The translations under genes and the position numbers were made by a program. 45,492 nt of DNA, taken from Vreelandella subglaciescola (lineage in GTDB: Bacteria > Pseudomonadota > Gammaproteobacteria > Pseudomonadales > Halomonadaceae). Of the stretch, positions 28,615 through 39,049 are shown in pieces. Location: positions 68,787 to 114,278 of the forward strand of contig JAKDRW010000002.1 of the NCBI GenBank assembly GCA_030454225.1. The letters run 5' to 3'. Position 1 is the stretch's first letter. Each line of letters begins with the position of its first letter. The notes beneath the pieces are model-generated. The model saw nothing but the letters and a program-made list of their open reading frames with translations, had not been told where the DNA came from and made no database searches.

Positions 28615-29451
28615 ATGACGTCATCCGACTCAGTGCCGTTTGACGATCGTGGCCTGGCCTACGGCGACGGCGTGTTTGAAACCGTACTGCTGCGCGATGG
28701 CGCGCCTGGGCTATGGCCTTATCACCGCGCACGGCTGATGCGTGGCTGTCGAACACTGGGCATCGAGCCGCCCGATGAGGCGGCGCTTGCCGCCACCTGG
28801 CAGGCGCCCGCCAGCGGGCTTGAAGTGCTGAAAATTATCCTGACCCGCGGCAGCGGCGGGCGCGGCTACGCGCTGCCCGGCACCGCCGAGCCGCGCCTTA
28901 TAAGCCGGCGCACGCCGTTTGCCCCGGCGACGTTGCGCTGGCGCGGCGTCGACGTGTGCCTGTGCGCGCTGCGGCTGGCGCGCCAGCCGGCGCTCGCGGG
29001 CATCAAGCATCTGAACCGGTTGGAAAACGTGTTGGCGCGCCGGGAATGGCAGCGCAAGGACATCGCCGAAGGCCTGCTGGCCGATAGCGACGGTAATCTC
29101 GTCGAAGCCACCGCCATGAACGTGTTCTGGCGCGCCGGCGGCGCGTTCTGGACACCGCCGCTTGATGCCTGCGGCGTGGCCGGCACGCTGCGCGCGGCGC
29201 TGCTTGCGCGCGGCGTGGTAGCTGAGGCGCCATTAAGCCTTGCGGAGCTGCGCTCGAGTGAATCGATCGAGCAGCTATTTGTGGGCAACTCAGTACAGGG
29301 CGTATGGCCGGTCAATACATTGACAGCGCCCGACGGTGAGCTGCTGCGGCGGTTTTTATCGGCGTCAGCATCGCCACTCCAGGCCGCCGCGCATCGCCTG
29401 CTGGGCTATTCGCCGGTAGCCGGGGCGCTTTTATCTGGGGAGAAACGCTAG
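28615..29451 (+). CDS. pabC: aminodeoxychorismate lyase PabC
   Basis: 278-residue PLP enzyme of fold type IV that releases p-aminobenzoate from 4-amino-4-deoxychorismate for folate synthesis. Segments include FDDRGLAYGDGVFETVLLRDG at the start, the PLP lysine in GIKHLNRLENVLARREWQ (Lys131), EATAMNVFWR and QLFVGNSVQGVWPV. The length is that of E. coli PabC. The ATG starts directly after the fabF stop with no spacer, and the end overlaps mltG by one base, so translation is coupled. The fabF-pabC-mltG-tmk-holB order is conserved in gammaproteobacteria. Confidence 0.93.
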   Translation: MTSSDSVPFDDRGLAYGDGVFETVLLRDGAPGLWPYHRARLMRGCRTLGIEPPDEAALAATWQAPASGLEVLKIILTRGSGGRGYALPGTAEPRLISRRTPFAPATLRWRGVDVCLCALRLARQPALAGIKHLNRLENVLARREWQRKDIAEGLLADSDGNLVEATAMNVFWRAGGAFWTPPLDACGVAGTLRAALLARGVVAEAPLSLAELRSSESIEQLFVGNSVQGVWPVNTLTAPDGELLRRFLSASASPLQAAAHRLLGYSPVAGALLSGEKR

Positions 29452-30467
29452 TGAAACGCATCATCACCGCGCTGGTCGTGCTGGGAGTGCTTGGGCTTGC
29501 CGGCGCGGCGGGCGGCTACGCCTATTGGCAAAGTCGTCTGGCCGAGCCGCTTACGCTGGATGAGCCGCTGCTGTATCAGGTGCCCGCCGGTGCCGGATTC
29601 AATCAGGTGCTAGCGGAGCTGGGCCGGCGCGGGGTGATTGCCGACCCCTGGGCGCTGCGCGTGCTGGCGCGCGTGTCGCCGGACCAGGTGCCTCAGCTGC
29701 GCGTGGGTGAGTATCGGCTAACGCCCGACATGAACAGCCGCGAGGTGCTAAAGCTGCTGGCCAGCAACAGGGTCGTGACCTATTCGCTGACCGTGCCCGA
29801 AGGCTGGACGTTTGCGCAAATGCGCGACCTGCTCAACGGCGCCAAAAAGCTCGAACACCGCACCGCCGAGATGAGCGATGACGCTATCCTGGCGCTGCTC
29901 GGTGTCGATGAAGACAGCCCCGAAGGCTGGTTTTTTCCCGATACTTATCGCTACCACCGGGGGATGAGCGACGTGGATGTTTTGCGCCAGTCCCACCGAC
30001 GTATGACGAAAAAGCTTGATACTGCGTGGCAGCAGCGCGCCGCTGACCTGCCCTTTGATACCCCTTACGCCGCGCTGATTATGGCCTCGCTGATCGAACG
30101 CGAGACCGGTGTTCCCGAGGAGCGTGGCGCGATTGCCGGGGTGTTCAAGCGCCGCATGGAGCGCGGCATGCGCCTGCAGACCGACCCCACCGTGATCTAC
30201 GGCATGGGCGAGCGTTACGACGGCAACATCACCCGCGCCGACCTGCAAGAAAAAACCCCCTACAACACTTACGTGATCGACGGGTTGCCGCCCACACCGA
30301 TTGCCTTGCCCGGCCAGGCCGCGCTCGACGCCGCGGTGAATCCCAAGCCGGGGCAGGCGCTGTATTTCGTCGCCAAAGGCGATGGGGGGCATCACTTTTC
30401 GCGCAACCTGCGCGAACACAACAATGCGGTGAGGCGTTTTCTGCGCCGCGAAGCCAGCAGCAACTAA
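29451..30467 (+). CDS. mltG: endolytic murein transglycosylase MltG
   Basis: 338-residue inner-membrane protein that cuts nascent glycan strands and sets their length. One N-terminal membrane helix (about 4-26) is followed by a LysM-like segment and the YceG/MltG domain. The catalytic glutamate is in LIERETGVPEE, at residue 218. The conserved MRLQTDPTVIYGMG, TPYNTY and LPPTPIALPGQAALDAA segments follow, with the YFVAKGDGGHHFS end. Translation starts at GTG 29451, overlapping the pabC stop, after GGGGAGAAA. Confidence 0.95.
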   Translation: MKRIITALVVLGVLGLAGAAGGYAYWQSRLAEPLTLDEPLLYQVPAGAGFNQVLAELGRRGVIADPWALRVLARVSPDQVPQLRVGEYRLTPDMNSREVLKLLASNRVVTYSLTVPEGWTFAQMRDLLNGAKKLEHRTAEMSDDAILALLGVDEDSPEGWFFPDTYRYHRGMSDVDVLRQSHRRMTKKLDTAWQQRAADLPFDTPYAALIMASLIERETGVPEERGAIAGVFKRRMERGMRLQTDPTVIYGMGERYDGNITRADLQEKTPYNTYVIDGLPPTPIALPGQAALDAAVNPKPGQALYFVAKGDGGHHFSRNLREHNNAVRRFLRREASSN

Positions 30468-32137
<1,670 letters not shown>

Positions 32138-32184
32138 CGGCGGGTTTACCTTATGGATAATGACCGGTTTCATGGAGAAACACT

Positions 32185-32520
32185 GTGAGCACGCAACAAT
32201 TCTTACCGCTGGATATTCCTGATGTGCCCACGCTGCTGACCGTTTACATGCCTTTTCTGGAGCGCGGCGGCCTGTTTGTGGCGACCCTGCAGCGCTATGC
32301 GCTGGGTGATGCCGTGGTACTGTTGGTGACGCTGCCTGGCGAGCATGAAGAGCTGGTGATCCACGGTGACGTCGTCTGGGTCTCGCCGGAAGGCGTCTCG
32401 GGGCGGCGCGTGCCGGGGGTCGGCGTGCACTTCAACCGGCAGGACTATAATGTCCGCGACCGGGTTGAAACCCTGCTCGCAGGCCAGCTTGATACCGCCG
32501 AGCCATCGTTGACCCTGTAA
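32185..32520 (+). CDS. pilZ: PilZ-domain protein (type IV pilus PilZ-like)
   Basis: 111-residue single PilZ-domain protein. Its position between holB and tatD and sequence (LLTVYMPFLERGGLFVATLQRYALGD, LVIHGDVVWVSPEGV, RVPGVGVHF) match Pseudomonas PilZ, which is needed for type IV pilus assembly. The RxxxR and [D/N]xSxxG signatures for cyclic-di-GMP binding are not seen; the second position reads ERGGLF. Binding of cyclic-di-GMP is therefore unlikely. GTG 32185 is preceded by GGAG at 7 bases. No other pilus gene is in the window, though comEC suggests that uptake pili may exist elsewhere. Confidence 0.85.
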   Translation: MSTQQFLPLDIPDVPTLLTVYMPFLERGGLFVATLQRYALGDAVVLLVTLPGEHEELVIHGDVVWVSPEGVSGRRVPGVGVHFNRQDYNVRDRVETLLAGQLDTAEPSLTL

Positions 32521-32563
32521 TTCTTGCCAGGCTACGTTTTTTTCCTACTACGAAGTTTTTGTC

Positions 32564-33394
32564 ATGTTTGTTGATTCCCATTGCCATCTTGACCGCCTGT
32601 CCGGCAAGACCCACGGCGGCGACGTTGCCGCAACGCTTGAGGCTGCTCGCGACGCCCACGTCAGACAGTTCTTGGCCGTGGCCGTCAGCCTGGACGATAT
32701 GCCGACGCTTGCCGCGCTGTCCCGCGAGCACGCTGACGTGGTGATTTCTGCTGGCTTGCACCCGCTGCATACGCCCGAAGTTGAGCCCGATGCCAGCGCC
32801 ATCGTCGACGCTGCGAAGCAATACGACGCGGTCGCCATTGGCGAAACCGGGCTGGATTATCACTACCGCGAAAGCGTTGATCCGGGCGTTCAGCACGCCC
32901 GCTTCGAGCAGCACCTGATCGCCGCGCGCGAGCTTGAACTGCCGGTGATCGTGCACACCCGCGAGGCCCGGGAAGACACCCTGGCGCTCCTGGAAAAACA
33001 CGTTGGTCCAGACGTTGGCGGGGTACTGCACTGCTTCACCGAAGATATCGACATGGCGCGCCGCGCGGTAGGGCTGGGGTTTTATATCTCACTCTCGGGT
33101 ATCGTCACCTTTGCCAGCGCCACCGCGCTGCGCGAGCTGGCGCGTCAGCTGCCACTCGACCGTATGCTGATTGAGACCGACAGCCCTTATCTGGCGCCGG
33201 TGCCGCATCGGGGCAAGCCCAACGAGCCGGCCTTTGTGGTTAACGTGGCCGAGTGCCTTGCCGAGGCGCGCGGCATCAGCGTAGACGAGCTGGCGATGCA
33301 GACCACGGCAAATTTTTACCGGCTGTTTCGCGCCGCCGCCCCCCAGGCGTCGGCGCAGCAGCGCGAGTCGTTAAGCCAGGGCGGGCTTTGGTAA
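32564..33394 (+). CDS. tatD: TatD family metal-dependent hydrolase (YcfH-like)
   Basis: 276-residue amidohydrolase-fold enzyme. Metal ligands are visible in DSHCHLD (residues 4-10), GETGLDYHY, VIVHTREA, GVLHCFTED and ETDSPYLAP. Family members are 3'-5' DNA exonucleases or D-aminoacyl-tRNA-type hydrolases; the exact substrate is not readable here. The genomic position after pilZ fits YcfH rather than the tat-operon TatD, so the symbol denotes the family. The ribosome site before ATG 32564 is weak. Confidence 0.9.
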   Translation: MFVDSHCHLDRLSGKTHGGDVAATLEAARDAHVRQFLAVAVSLDDMPTLAALSREHADVVISAGLHPLHTPEVEPDASAIVDAAKQYDAVAIGETGLDYHYRESVDPGVQHARFEQHLIAARELELPVIVHTREAREDTLALLEKHVGPDVGGVLHCFTEDIDMARRAVGLGFYISLSGIVTFASATALRELARQLPLDRMLIETDSPYLAPVPHRGKPNEPAFVVNVAECLAEARGISVDELAMQTTANFYRLFRAAAPQASAQQRESLSQGGLW

Positions 33395-33438
33395 CGCACC
33401 ACCTATTCAAGACAGCATAAGCTGAGGGGAAGGCCAGC

Positions 33439-34002
33439 ATGAACCTTGATCGTTTGCTGCAGCACGGTGACAAAACGGCTGCGATTCCGCCGGTCGATCA
33501 GTGGCAACCGCCTTTTTGCGGCGATATGGCGCTGACCATCAAGGCCGACGGCAGCTGGTGGCACGAAGGCGCGCCGTTTACCCGCCCCGACCTGGTCCGG
33601 CTACTGGCAAGCCTTATGCGCCTGGATCCCGAAGGCGTTTGTTTAGTGACGCCGACCGAGCGCATTCGTATCCAGGTGGAGGATCGCCCGCTAATGATCG
33701 TGGCCGCGCAGCAAGTGGGTGGCGATTGGCGGCTGACCACGCAGCACGGCGACGAGCTGACGCTGGACGCCGAGCACCCGCTCAGCATGACGCGCACGCC
33801 AGGCGGCGATGAGGCGCCCGAAGTGCCGGTGCGCTTCGGCCTTGTCGCGCGGCTTAGTCGCAACGTTTATTACCAGCTGGTTGATGCCGCGAGTCTGCGC
33901 GAAGGTAAAGCGCATACCGACGTCGGGGTGGAAAGCGCTGGCTACTGGCACGTGCTGGGTACGCTGAACGCCGCCGAGGCAGGTGAGGTGCCGTGGAACT
34001 GA
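33439..34002 (+). CDS. DUF1285 domain protein
   Basis: 187-residue protein of the DUF1285 family, function unknown. The signature PPFCGDMALTIKADGSWWHEGAPFTRPDLVRLLASLM lies at about residues 24-60, followed by a VTPTERIRIQVEDRPLMIVA segment. The fold in known members is two small beta-rich domains. GAGGGGAAGG precedes the ATG. Its end overlaps the helicase gene by 10 bases, so the two are probably co-translated. Confidence 0.85.
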   Translation: MNLDRLLQHGDKTAAIPPVDQWQPPFCGDMALTIKADGSWWHEGAPFTRPDLVRLLASLMRLDPEGVCLVTPTERIRIQVEDRPLMIVAAQQVGGDWRLTTQHGDELTLDAEHPLSMTRTPGGDEAPEVPVRFGLVARLSRNVYYQLVDAASLREGKAHTDVGVESAGYWHVLGTLNAAEAGEVPWN

Positions 34003-36191
34003 CCGCACAGCAGCAGGCGGTGATCCGCCATGCCGGCGGGCATGCGCGCGTCGCCGCGGTGGCGGGGGCGGGCAAAACCACCACCATGGCCGCGCGCGTA
34101 TTGCACCTGTTGGCGCAGGGCGTCGCACCACGCCGAATGCTGGTGCTGATGTTCAACCGCTCGGCGCGCGAAGACTTTCAGCGCCGGTTGGCGTTGATGG
34201 CGCCGGCGGGGCAGCCACTGCCCGATGTCCGCACTTTCCATTCGCTTGGCCACCGGCTAACCCAAAGCCTGTGCCGCTGGGGCGTGCTTGAATCGCGCCG
34301 CCTGCTGTCCGCCGACTGGCAGTTGGAGCGCCTGCTTCGCCAGGCAAGCCTTAACGTGCTGGAACACCAGCGCGAACGCCGCGACGCCGCGCTCGAAGGC
34401 GACCGCCTGGAAACGCTGGCGCACTACTGCGCGCTGGTCAAAGCCGAAATGGCCGAGCCCGAAGCGCTCTACCCGCGCCTTGATCTGGAAGACGATACCG
34501 ACTATTTTCCCGCCGCGTTTCACGAGGCCGAGCGCCTGCTACGCGCTGAAGGGGTGATGACCTACGACGACCTGCTCTACCGGCCGCTGCGGGCGCTCGA
34601 GGCCGATAGCGCGCTGCGCGCCCGCGTAGCGGGGTTTCTTGACCACGTTATTATCGACGAATACCAGGACATCAACGCCGCCCAGCAGCGCCTGCTGGCC
34701 TTGCTGGCGGGAAAGCAGGCGGCGGTGATGGCGGTGGGCGATGCCAACCAGTGCATCTACGAGTGGCGCGGCGCCCACCCCGACACCATGCTGACCGATT
34801 TTACCGCGACCTTCGGCCAGGCGCGCGACTATCCGCTGTCGATCACCTTTCGCCACGGCCACGCGCTGGCGCTGGCGGCGAACCACGCGATTGCGGCCAA
34901 CCGGCGCCGCCCCGACCAGATATGCCTGGCCGCCGATGCCAACCCCACGACTCGCGTGGCCGTGGGCCAGGGTAGTCGCGTGTTGCTCGACGCCCTGGCG
35001 GACTGGCAGGCCCAAGGGCGTGAGCTGGCCGAGACCTGCCTGCTGGTGCGCAGCTGGGCGCTATCGGTGCCGTTTCAGCTGGCGCTGCTGCAGGCCGGGC
35101 TGGCGTTTCGCTTATCGCGGGAAGACCGCTTTGTGTTCAGGCTGCCGCTGGTGCAGGCGCTGGCCGGCTATCTGAGTCTGGCCCGCCAGCCGGCGCTGCT
35201 GCACGACCCGCAGCTACTCCATTTGCTGCTGGCACAGCCGACGACCTTTGTGGCCCGCGAGCGTCTCTGGCGGCTGGCCTGTCGGCTGGCCGAGACCCAG
35301 GCCTGGCCCGAGCGCAGCGACCCGCTGCTGAGCGAGCTCAAGCCGCTGCAGCGGCGCACGTTGAAAAAACGCTGGGCGCTGTTGTGCGAGCTGCCCAAGC
35401 TGGGTGCCTGGCCGCCGGCGAAACTGCTGCGCCATGTGGCCGACGTGGTTGAGGCGGAAAAGGTACTCAAGCGCGCCGCGGCCAGGCGGGCTAAAGGCGA
35501 AGAGGACGTGCGCCTGGTGGACGTGCTGATCGAGCAGGCGGAAAACGTGCCGGACACCGACGCCTTTATCGAACTGCTGCAGCGGCCGGTGCAGAACCAG
35601 GCCGGCGGCGTGCTGATCAGCACGGTTCACGCCGCCAAGGGGCTTGAGTGGCCGCTGGTCGCCATGGCCGGCGTCAACGAAGAGGACTTCCCCCACTATA
35701 GCCGCGATAACCCGCTGACCGACGAGCGCCTGGAAGAAGAGCGCCGGCTGTTCTATGTGGGCGTGACGCGCGCCCAGGAAGAGCTATGGCTGCTGCACGA
35801 CGGCGGCGGGCATCGTCCCAGCCGCTTTATCGGCGAGTGTGCCTGGCAGGACAGCATGGCCATTGCCGGGCGGATAGCCGGCGATACGTCGGCGGATGCA
35901 CCGCTGCCGGTGGCATCAACCGGGTTGGTGCAGTGCTATCTGTCGGCGCTGGGGCGAGACGACGTCGCGGTGGTGGAAAGCTCGCGGGACGCACCGCTGG
36001 CGGGCGCCGCCGCGTCAGCCTACTTTCCCGGACAGCGGCTGCGCCACGCGGTATTCGGCGAGGGCAAGGTGGCTGCGGTCGAGGGCAATCCTGACGATCC
36101 GGTTATCGACGTGCTGTTTCTTGACGCCGGCCAGCGGCGCCTGATCGCCAGTCGTGCGCCGATCGAGACGCTAGACGCGGTACCGCGTTAG
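33993..36191 (+). CDS. UvrD/Rep-family SF1A DNA helicase
   Basis: 732-residue ATP-dependent 3'-5' helicase. Helicase motifs appear in order: AVAGAGKTTTM (I, about 22-32), IIDEYQD (II, 220-226), GDANQCIYEWRGA (III), SITFRHG (IV), STVHAAKGLEW (V, about 542-552) and EERRLFYVGVTRAQEELWL (VI). A long basic insertion with KRAAARRAKGEEDVRL lies before motif V. The last 50 residues (FPGQRLRHAVFGEGKVAAVEGN) resemble the C-terminal RNA-polymerase-binding Tudor-like domain of PcrA/UvrD. It is not E. coli UvrD or Rep themselves, which have a different linker, so I give no symbol. Translation starts at GTG 33993, with AGGTGAGG upstream. Confidence 0.88.
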   Translation: MELTAQQQAVIRHAGGHARVAAVAGAGKTTTMAARVLHLLAQGVAPRRMLVLMFNRSAREDFQRRLALMAPAGQPLPDVRTFHSLGHRLTQSLCRWGVLESRRLLSADWQLERLLRQASLNVLEHQRERRDAALEGDRLETLAHYCALVKAEMAEPEALYPRLDLEDDTDYFPAAFHEAERLLRAEGVMTYDDLLYRPLRALEADSALRARVAGFLDHVIIDEYQDINAAQQRLLALLAGKQAAVMAVGDANQCIYEWRGAHPDTMLTDFTATFGQARDYPLSITFRHGHALALAANHAIAANRRRPDQICLAADANPTTRVAVGQGSRVLLDALADWQAQGRELAETCLLVRSWALSVPFQLALLQAGLAFRLSREDRFVFRLPLVQALAGYLSLARQPALLHDPQLLHLLLAQPTTFVARERLWRLACRLAETQAWPERSDPLLSELKPLQRRTLKKRWALLCELPKLGAWPPAKLLRHVADVVEAEKVLKRAAARRAKGEEDVRLVDVLIEQAENVPDTDAFIELLQRPVQNQAGGVLISTVHAAKGLEWPLVAMAGVNEEDFPHYSRDNPLTDERLEEERRLFYVGVTRAQEELWLLHDGGGHRPSRFIGECAWQDSMAIAGRIAGDTSADAPLPVASTGLVQCYLSALGRDDVAVVESSRDAPLAGAAASAYFPGQRLRHAVFGEGKVAAVEGNPDDPVIDVLFLDAGQRRLIASRAPIETLDAVPR

Positions 36192-36241
36192 CGGGCAAGC
36201 TGGGCCTGGATGTTACTGGGTCTGGATGTAAGGAGCACGCC

Positions 36242-37063
36242 ATGAAAAATCCGCTGATTACCGCTGAGGCGCTGGCTACTGCGCTTGCCGGGGCGACGCC
36301 GCCCCAGGTGTTTGACTGTCGCGCGCGGCTTGACAACGCCGCTGCCGGCGAGGCGCTGTGGCGCGAGGGCCACGTGCCAACCAGCCAACATATAGATCTG
36401 GATCGCGATCTGGCCGCCGCCCCCGGGCAGGGCGGGCGCCATCCGCTGCCCAGCCCTGTGACGTTTACCGAGGTGGTGCAGCGGTTGGGGATTGATCTCG
36501 CGCAGCCGGTGGTGGTTTACGATGATCGCGGCGGCCAGCTGGCGGCCGCGCGTACCTGGTGGATGCTGGCGGTGTGGGCCGGCCACCCGGACGTACGCGT
36601 GCTGGATGGCGGGCTGGAAGCCTGGCAGCAAACCGGCGGTAAGCTGACAACACGGGCAGACGCGCCGGCGCCAAGCGGCTGGCAGCCGCTTTTCAATGAC
36701 GACGCCTGGCTAGGCGCCGACGCCGTCGCCAGCGGGGATATGGTGCCGCTAGACGCCCGGGCGGGCGCGCGCTTTCGCGGTGAAAGCGAGCCGGTGGATG
36801 CGGTGGCCGGGCATATTCCCGGCGCCGTCAGCCGGCCAAGCACTGATAACCTTACCGCAACCGGACATTTTAAGCCGGCGTCCACGCTTGCCTGCGAGCT
36901 GCCCGACGCGCAGGCGCTGGTAGCCTACTGCGGCTCCGGGATTACCGCCTGCCATAACGTGTTGGCCTACGCCGTGGCGGGGCGGGCGCTGCCGCAGCTT
37001 TACCCCGGCTCGTGGAGCGAGTGGATAAGTGGCGGCGAGCGCCGCGTTGCTACCGGCGACTAG
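36242..37063 (+). CDS. sseA: thiosulfate/3-mercaptopyruvate sulfurtransferase
   Basis: 273-residue two-domain rhodanese. The inactive N-terminal domain runs to about residue 135 (FDCRARLDN, HVPTSQHIDLDRDLAA, VVYDDRGGQLAAARTWWML). The catalytic C-terminal domain has DARAGARFRGESEPVDAVAGHIPGAVSRP and the active Cys in YCGSGITACHN. The CGSG[V/I]TA loop is the mercaptopyruvate form, unlike the CRxGx[R/T] loop of thiosulfate rhodaneses. AAGGAG precedes the ATG. It faces the ETF-QO gene, whose stop is only 21 bases away. Confidence 0.9.
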   Translation: MKNPLITAEALATALAGATPPQVFDCRARLDNAAAGEALWREGHVPTSQHIDLDRDLAAAPGQGGRHPLPSPVTFTEVVQRLGIDLAQPVVVYDDRGGQLAAARTWWMLAVWAGHPDVRVLDGGLEAWQQTGGKLTTRADAPAPSGWQPLFNDDAWLGADAVASGDMVPLDARAGARFRGESEPVDAVAGHIPGAVSRPSTDNLTATGHFKPASTLACELPDAQALVAYCGSGITACHNVLAYAVAGRALPQLYPGSWSEWISGGERRVATGD

Positions 37064-37084
37064 GCGCCACAGGCGCCACAGGCG

Positions 37085-38752
37085 CTACATGTTCGGGTAG
37101 TTGGGGCCGTCGCCGCCTTCGGGCGCCGTCCAGATGATGTTGTGCGACGGCTCCTTGATATCGCAGGTCTTGCAGTGCACGCAGTTCTGAAAGTTGATCT
37201 GGACCTGCTTGTCGCCGTTCTCGTCTTCCACGATTTCATACACCCCGGTGGGGCAGTAGCGCTGCGCCGGCTCGGCAAACTCGGGCAGGGTATAGCGAAT
37301 CGGCAGGTCGGTATCCACCAGTTTCAGGTGCGAAGGCTGGTTTTCCTCGTGATTGGTATTCGATAAAAATACCGAGGAGGGCTTGTCAAACGAGAGCTTG
37401 CCGTCGGGGTGGGGGTAGTCGATGGGGGTAAACTCGGCGGCAGGCCGGAGCGAGCCGTGATCGGTGGACGTATCGTGCACGTTGGGCAGCCGGTTGCCGA
37501 TCAGCTGGTTGACAAAGTTATACGCGCCGCCCAGCACGGTACCGTAGCGGTGAATGGCGGGGCCGAAGCTGGCGCTTTGCTTGAGCTCGGCGTAGGCCCA
37601 GCTGGCTTCCCATTTGGCGGTGAAATCAGCAAGTTCGCGGCCGCCTTCGTCGCCTGCGGCAAGCGCTTCAAACACGCTTTCGGCGGCGACCATGCCTGAC
37701 TTCATCGCCGTATGCAGCCCCTTGATCTTGGCAAAATTGAGCGTACCGGCATCGCAGCCGAGCAGCAGGCCGCCGGGAAAGGTCATTTTGGGCAGGCTGT
37801 TAAGCCCCCCCTTGGTTAGCGCCCGGGCGCCGTAGACGACGCGCTCGCCGCCGGCCAGGTGCTGTGCCAGTAGCGGATGGTGCTTCATGCGCTGAAATTC
37901 GTCGAACGGCGAAATCCACGGATTCTGGTAGGATAAATCGACAATCAGCCCGACCACGACCTGACCGTTATCGGCGTGGTACAAAAACCAGCCGCCGTGG
38001 GTATCGCCGCTCAGCGGCCAGCCGGCGCCGTGCAGCACCAGTCCCGGCTCGTGCTGTTCGGCGGGCACCTGCCAAAGCTCTTTCAGGCCAACGCCGTAAT
38101 GCTGCGGGTCGCGGCCTGCGTCCAGCGCAAAGTCTTCGATCAGCTGCTTGCCCAGGTGTCCGCGTGCCCCTTCGGCAAACAGCGTGTAGCGGGCGCGAAG
38201 CTCCATGCCGGGGGTGTAGCCGTCTTTGGGTGTGCCGTCGGCGGCAACGCCCATATCGCCGGTGACGATACCGGCCACGCGGCCATCTTCGATCAGCGTG
38301 TGCTGGGCGGCAAAGCCGGGAAATACGTCAACGCCAAGCGCTTCGGCCTGTTCGGCAAGCCAGCGGCACAGATTGCCCGCGCTTGTCACGTAGCGGGTGA
38401 TGCCATCGCCGGTGTTGCGCATGCTCTTGGGCACCAGCGCGTGGGGCAGTTTTTGCGCTTTTTGCGGGTCTTTTAGCAGGTAGACCTCGTCGCGCACGGC
38501 GGGGGTGTCGAGCGGTGCGCCGCGCTCGGCCCAGTCGGGAAACAGCTCGTCCAGCGCGCGGGGCTCAAAAACGGCGCCGGACAGGATATGGGCGCCGACT
38601 TCCGAGCCTTTTTCGACCACGCAAACCGCCAGCTCGCGGCCGACCGCGTTGGCCTGTTGCATCAGCCGGCAGGCGGCGGAAAGCCCCGCGGCGCCAGCGC
38701 CGACGATAACCACGTCAAACTCCATAACGTCGCGCTCTACGGTGTTGTCCAT
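37085..38752 (-). CDS. electron transfer flavoprotein-ubiquinone oxidoreductase
   Basis: 555-residue inner-membrane iron-sulfur flavoprotein that takes electrons from ETF and reduces ubiquinone. The FAD dinucleotide fold is at the N-terminus (VVIVGAGAAGLSAACRL). Substrate and quinone segments follow (SGAVFEPRALDELFPDW, GWPLSGDTHGGWFLYH, GCDAGTLNFAKIKGLHTAMKSGMVAAE). The C-terminal ferredoxin-like module has Cys500 and then Cys524, Cys527 and Cys530 for a [4Fe-4S] cluster. The start at 38752 has AGGGGG on the minus strand; an alternative Met is residue 10. It diverges from etfBA, its electron donor, with a shared control region. Confidence 0.95.
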   Translation of the reverse strand: MDNTVERDVMEFDVVIVGAGAAGLSAACRLMQQANAVGRELAVCVVEKGSEVGAHILSGAVFEPRALDELFPDWAERGAPLDTPAVRDEVYLLKDPQKAQKLPHALVPKSMRNTGDGITRYVTSAGNLCRWLAEQAEALGVDVFPGFAAQHTLIEDGRVAGIVTGDMGVAADGTPKDGYTPGMELRARYTLFAEGARGHLGKQLIEDFALDAGRDPQHYGVGLKELWQVPAEQHEPGLVLHGAGWPLSGDTHGGWFLYHADNGQVVVGLIVDLSYQNPWISPFDEFQRMKHHPLLAQHLAGGERVVYGARALTKGGLNSLPKMTFPGGLLLGCDAGTLNFAKIKGLHTAMKSGMVAAESVFEALAAGDEGGRELADFTAKWEASWAYAELKQSASFGPAIHRYGTVLGGAYNFVNQLIGNRLPNVHDTSTDHGSLRPAAEFTPIDYPHPDGKLSFDKPSSVFLSNTNHEENQPSHLKLVDTDLPIRYTLPEFAEPAQRYCPTGVYEIVEDENGDKQVQINFQNCVHCKTCDIKEPSHNIIWTAPEGGDGPNYPNM

Positions 38753-38866
38753 CCTGTTTTCCCCCTGTTTCTCACCACGTTGTCATCCCCATTTGCTTGC
38801 CGGGTCGCGGCTCTGCCTATACGGGCCGCTGGCTGGGCAAATATCATACAGACACGGCCAGGTTTT

Positions 38867-38880
38867 TAAACGGTCGTTTG
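38867..38880. promoter_or_regulatory. PsrA-type operator between ETF-QO and etfBA
   Basis: AAAC (38868-38871), four bases, GTTTG (38876-38880). This fits the Pseudomonas PsrA motif as I recall it, [G/C]AAAC-N(2-4)-GTTT[G/C], except for T instead of G/C at the first base. It lies between divergent genes of acyl-CoA electron transfer, which PsrA is reported to control. Confidence 0.55.
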
Positions 38881-38958
38881 CTTCTGATTGTGCTGCATGG
38901 TAGGCATAATACCTGCGCAAGAACACTCCTTCGATGTTTATTGGCGTGCATTGCCATG

Positions 38959-38976
38959 CTGCAACCTGCGTTGCAG
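38959..38976. repeat. 7-bp inverted repeat upstream of etfB
   Basis: CTGCAAC (38959-38965) and GTTGCAG (38970-38976) flank CTGC. It could form a hairpin in the etfB leader or be an operator half-site pair. Function unknown. Confidence 0.5.
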
Positions 38977-39049
38977 GCGCATCATGCGACGCTGCGGGTC
39001 GATAAAATCCTGAGTATCGGCGTTTAACTTCAGGCTAAGCGAGGCACCT

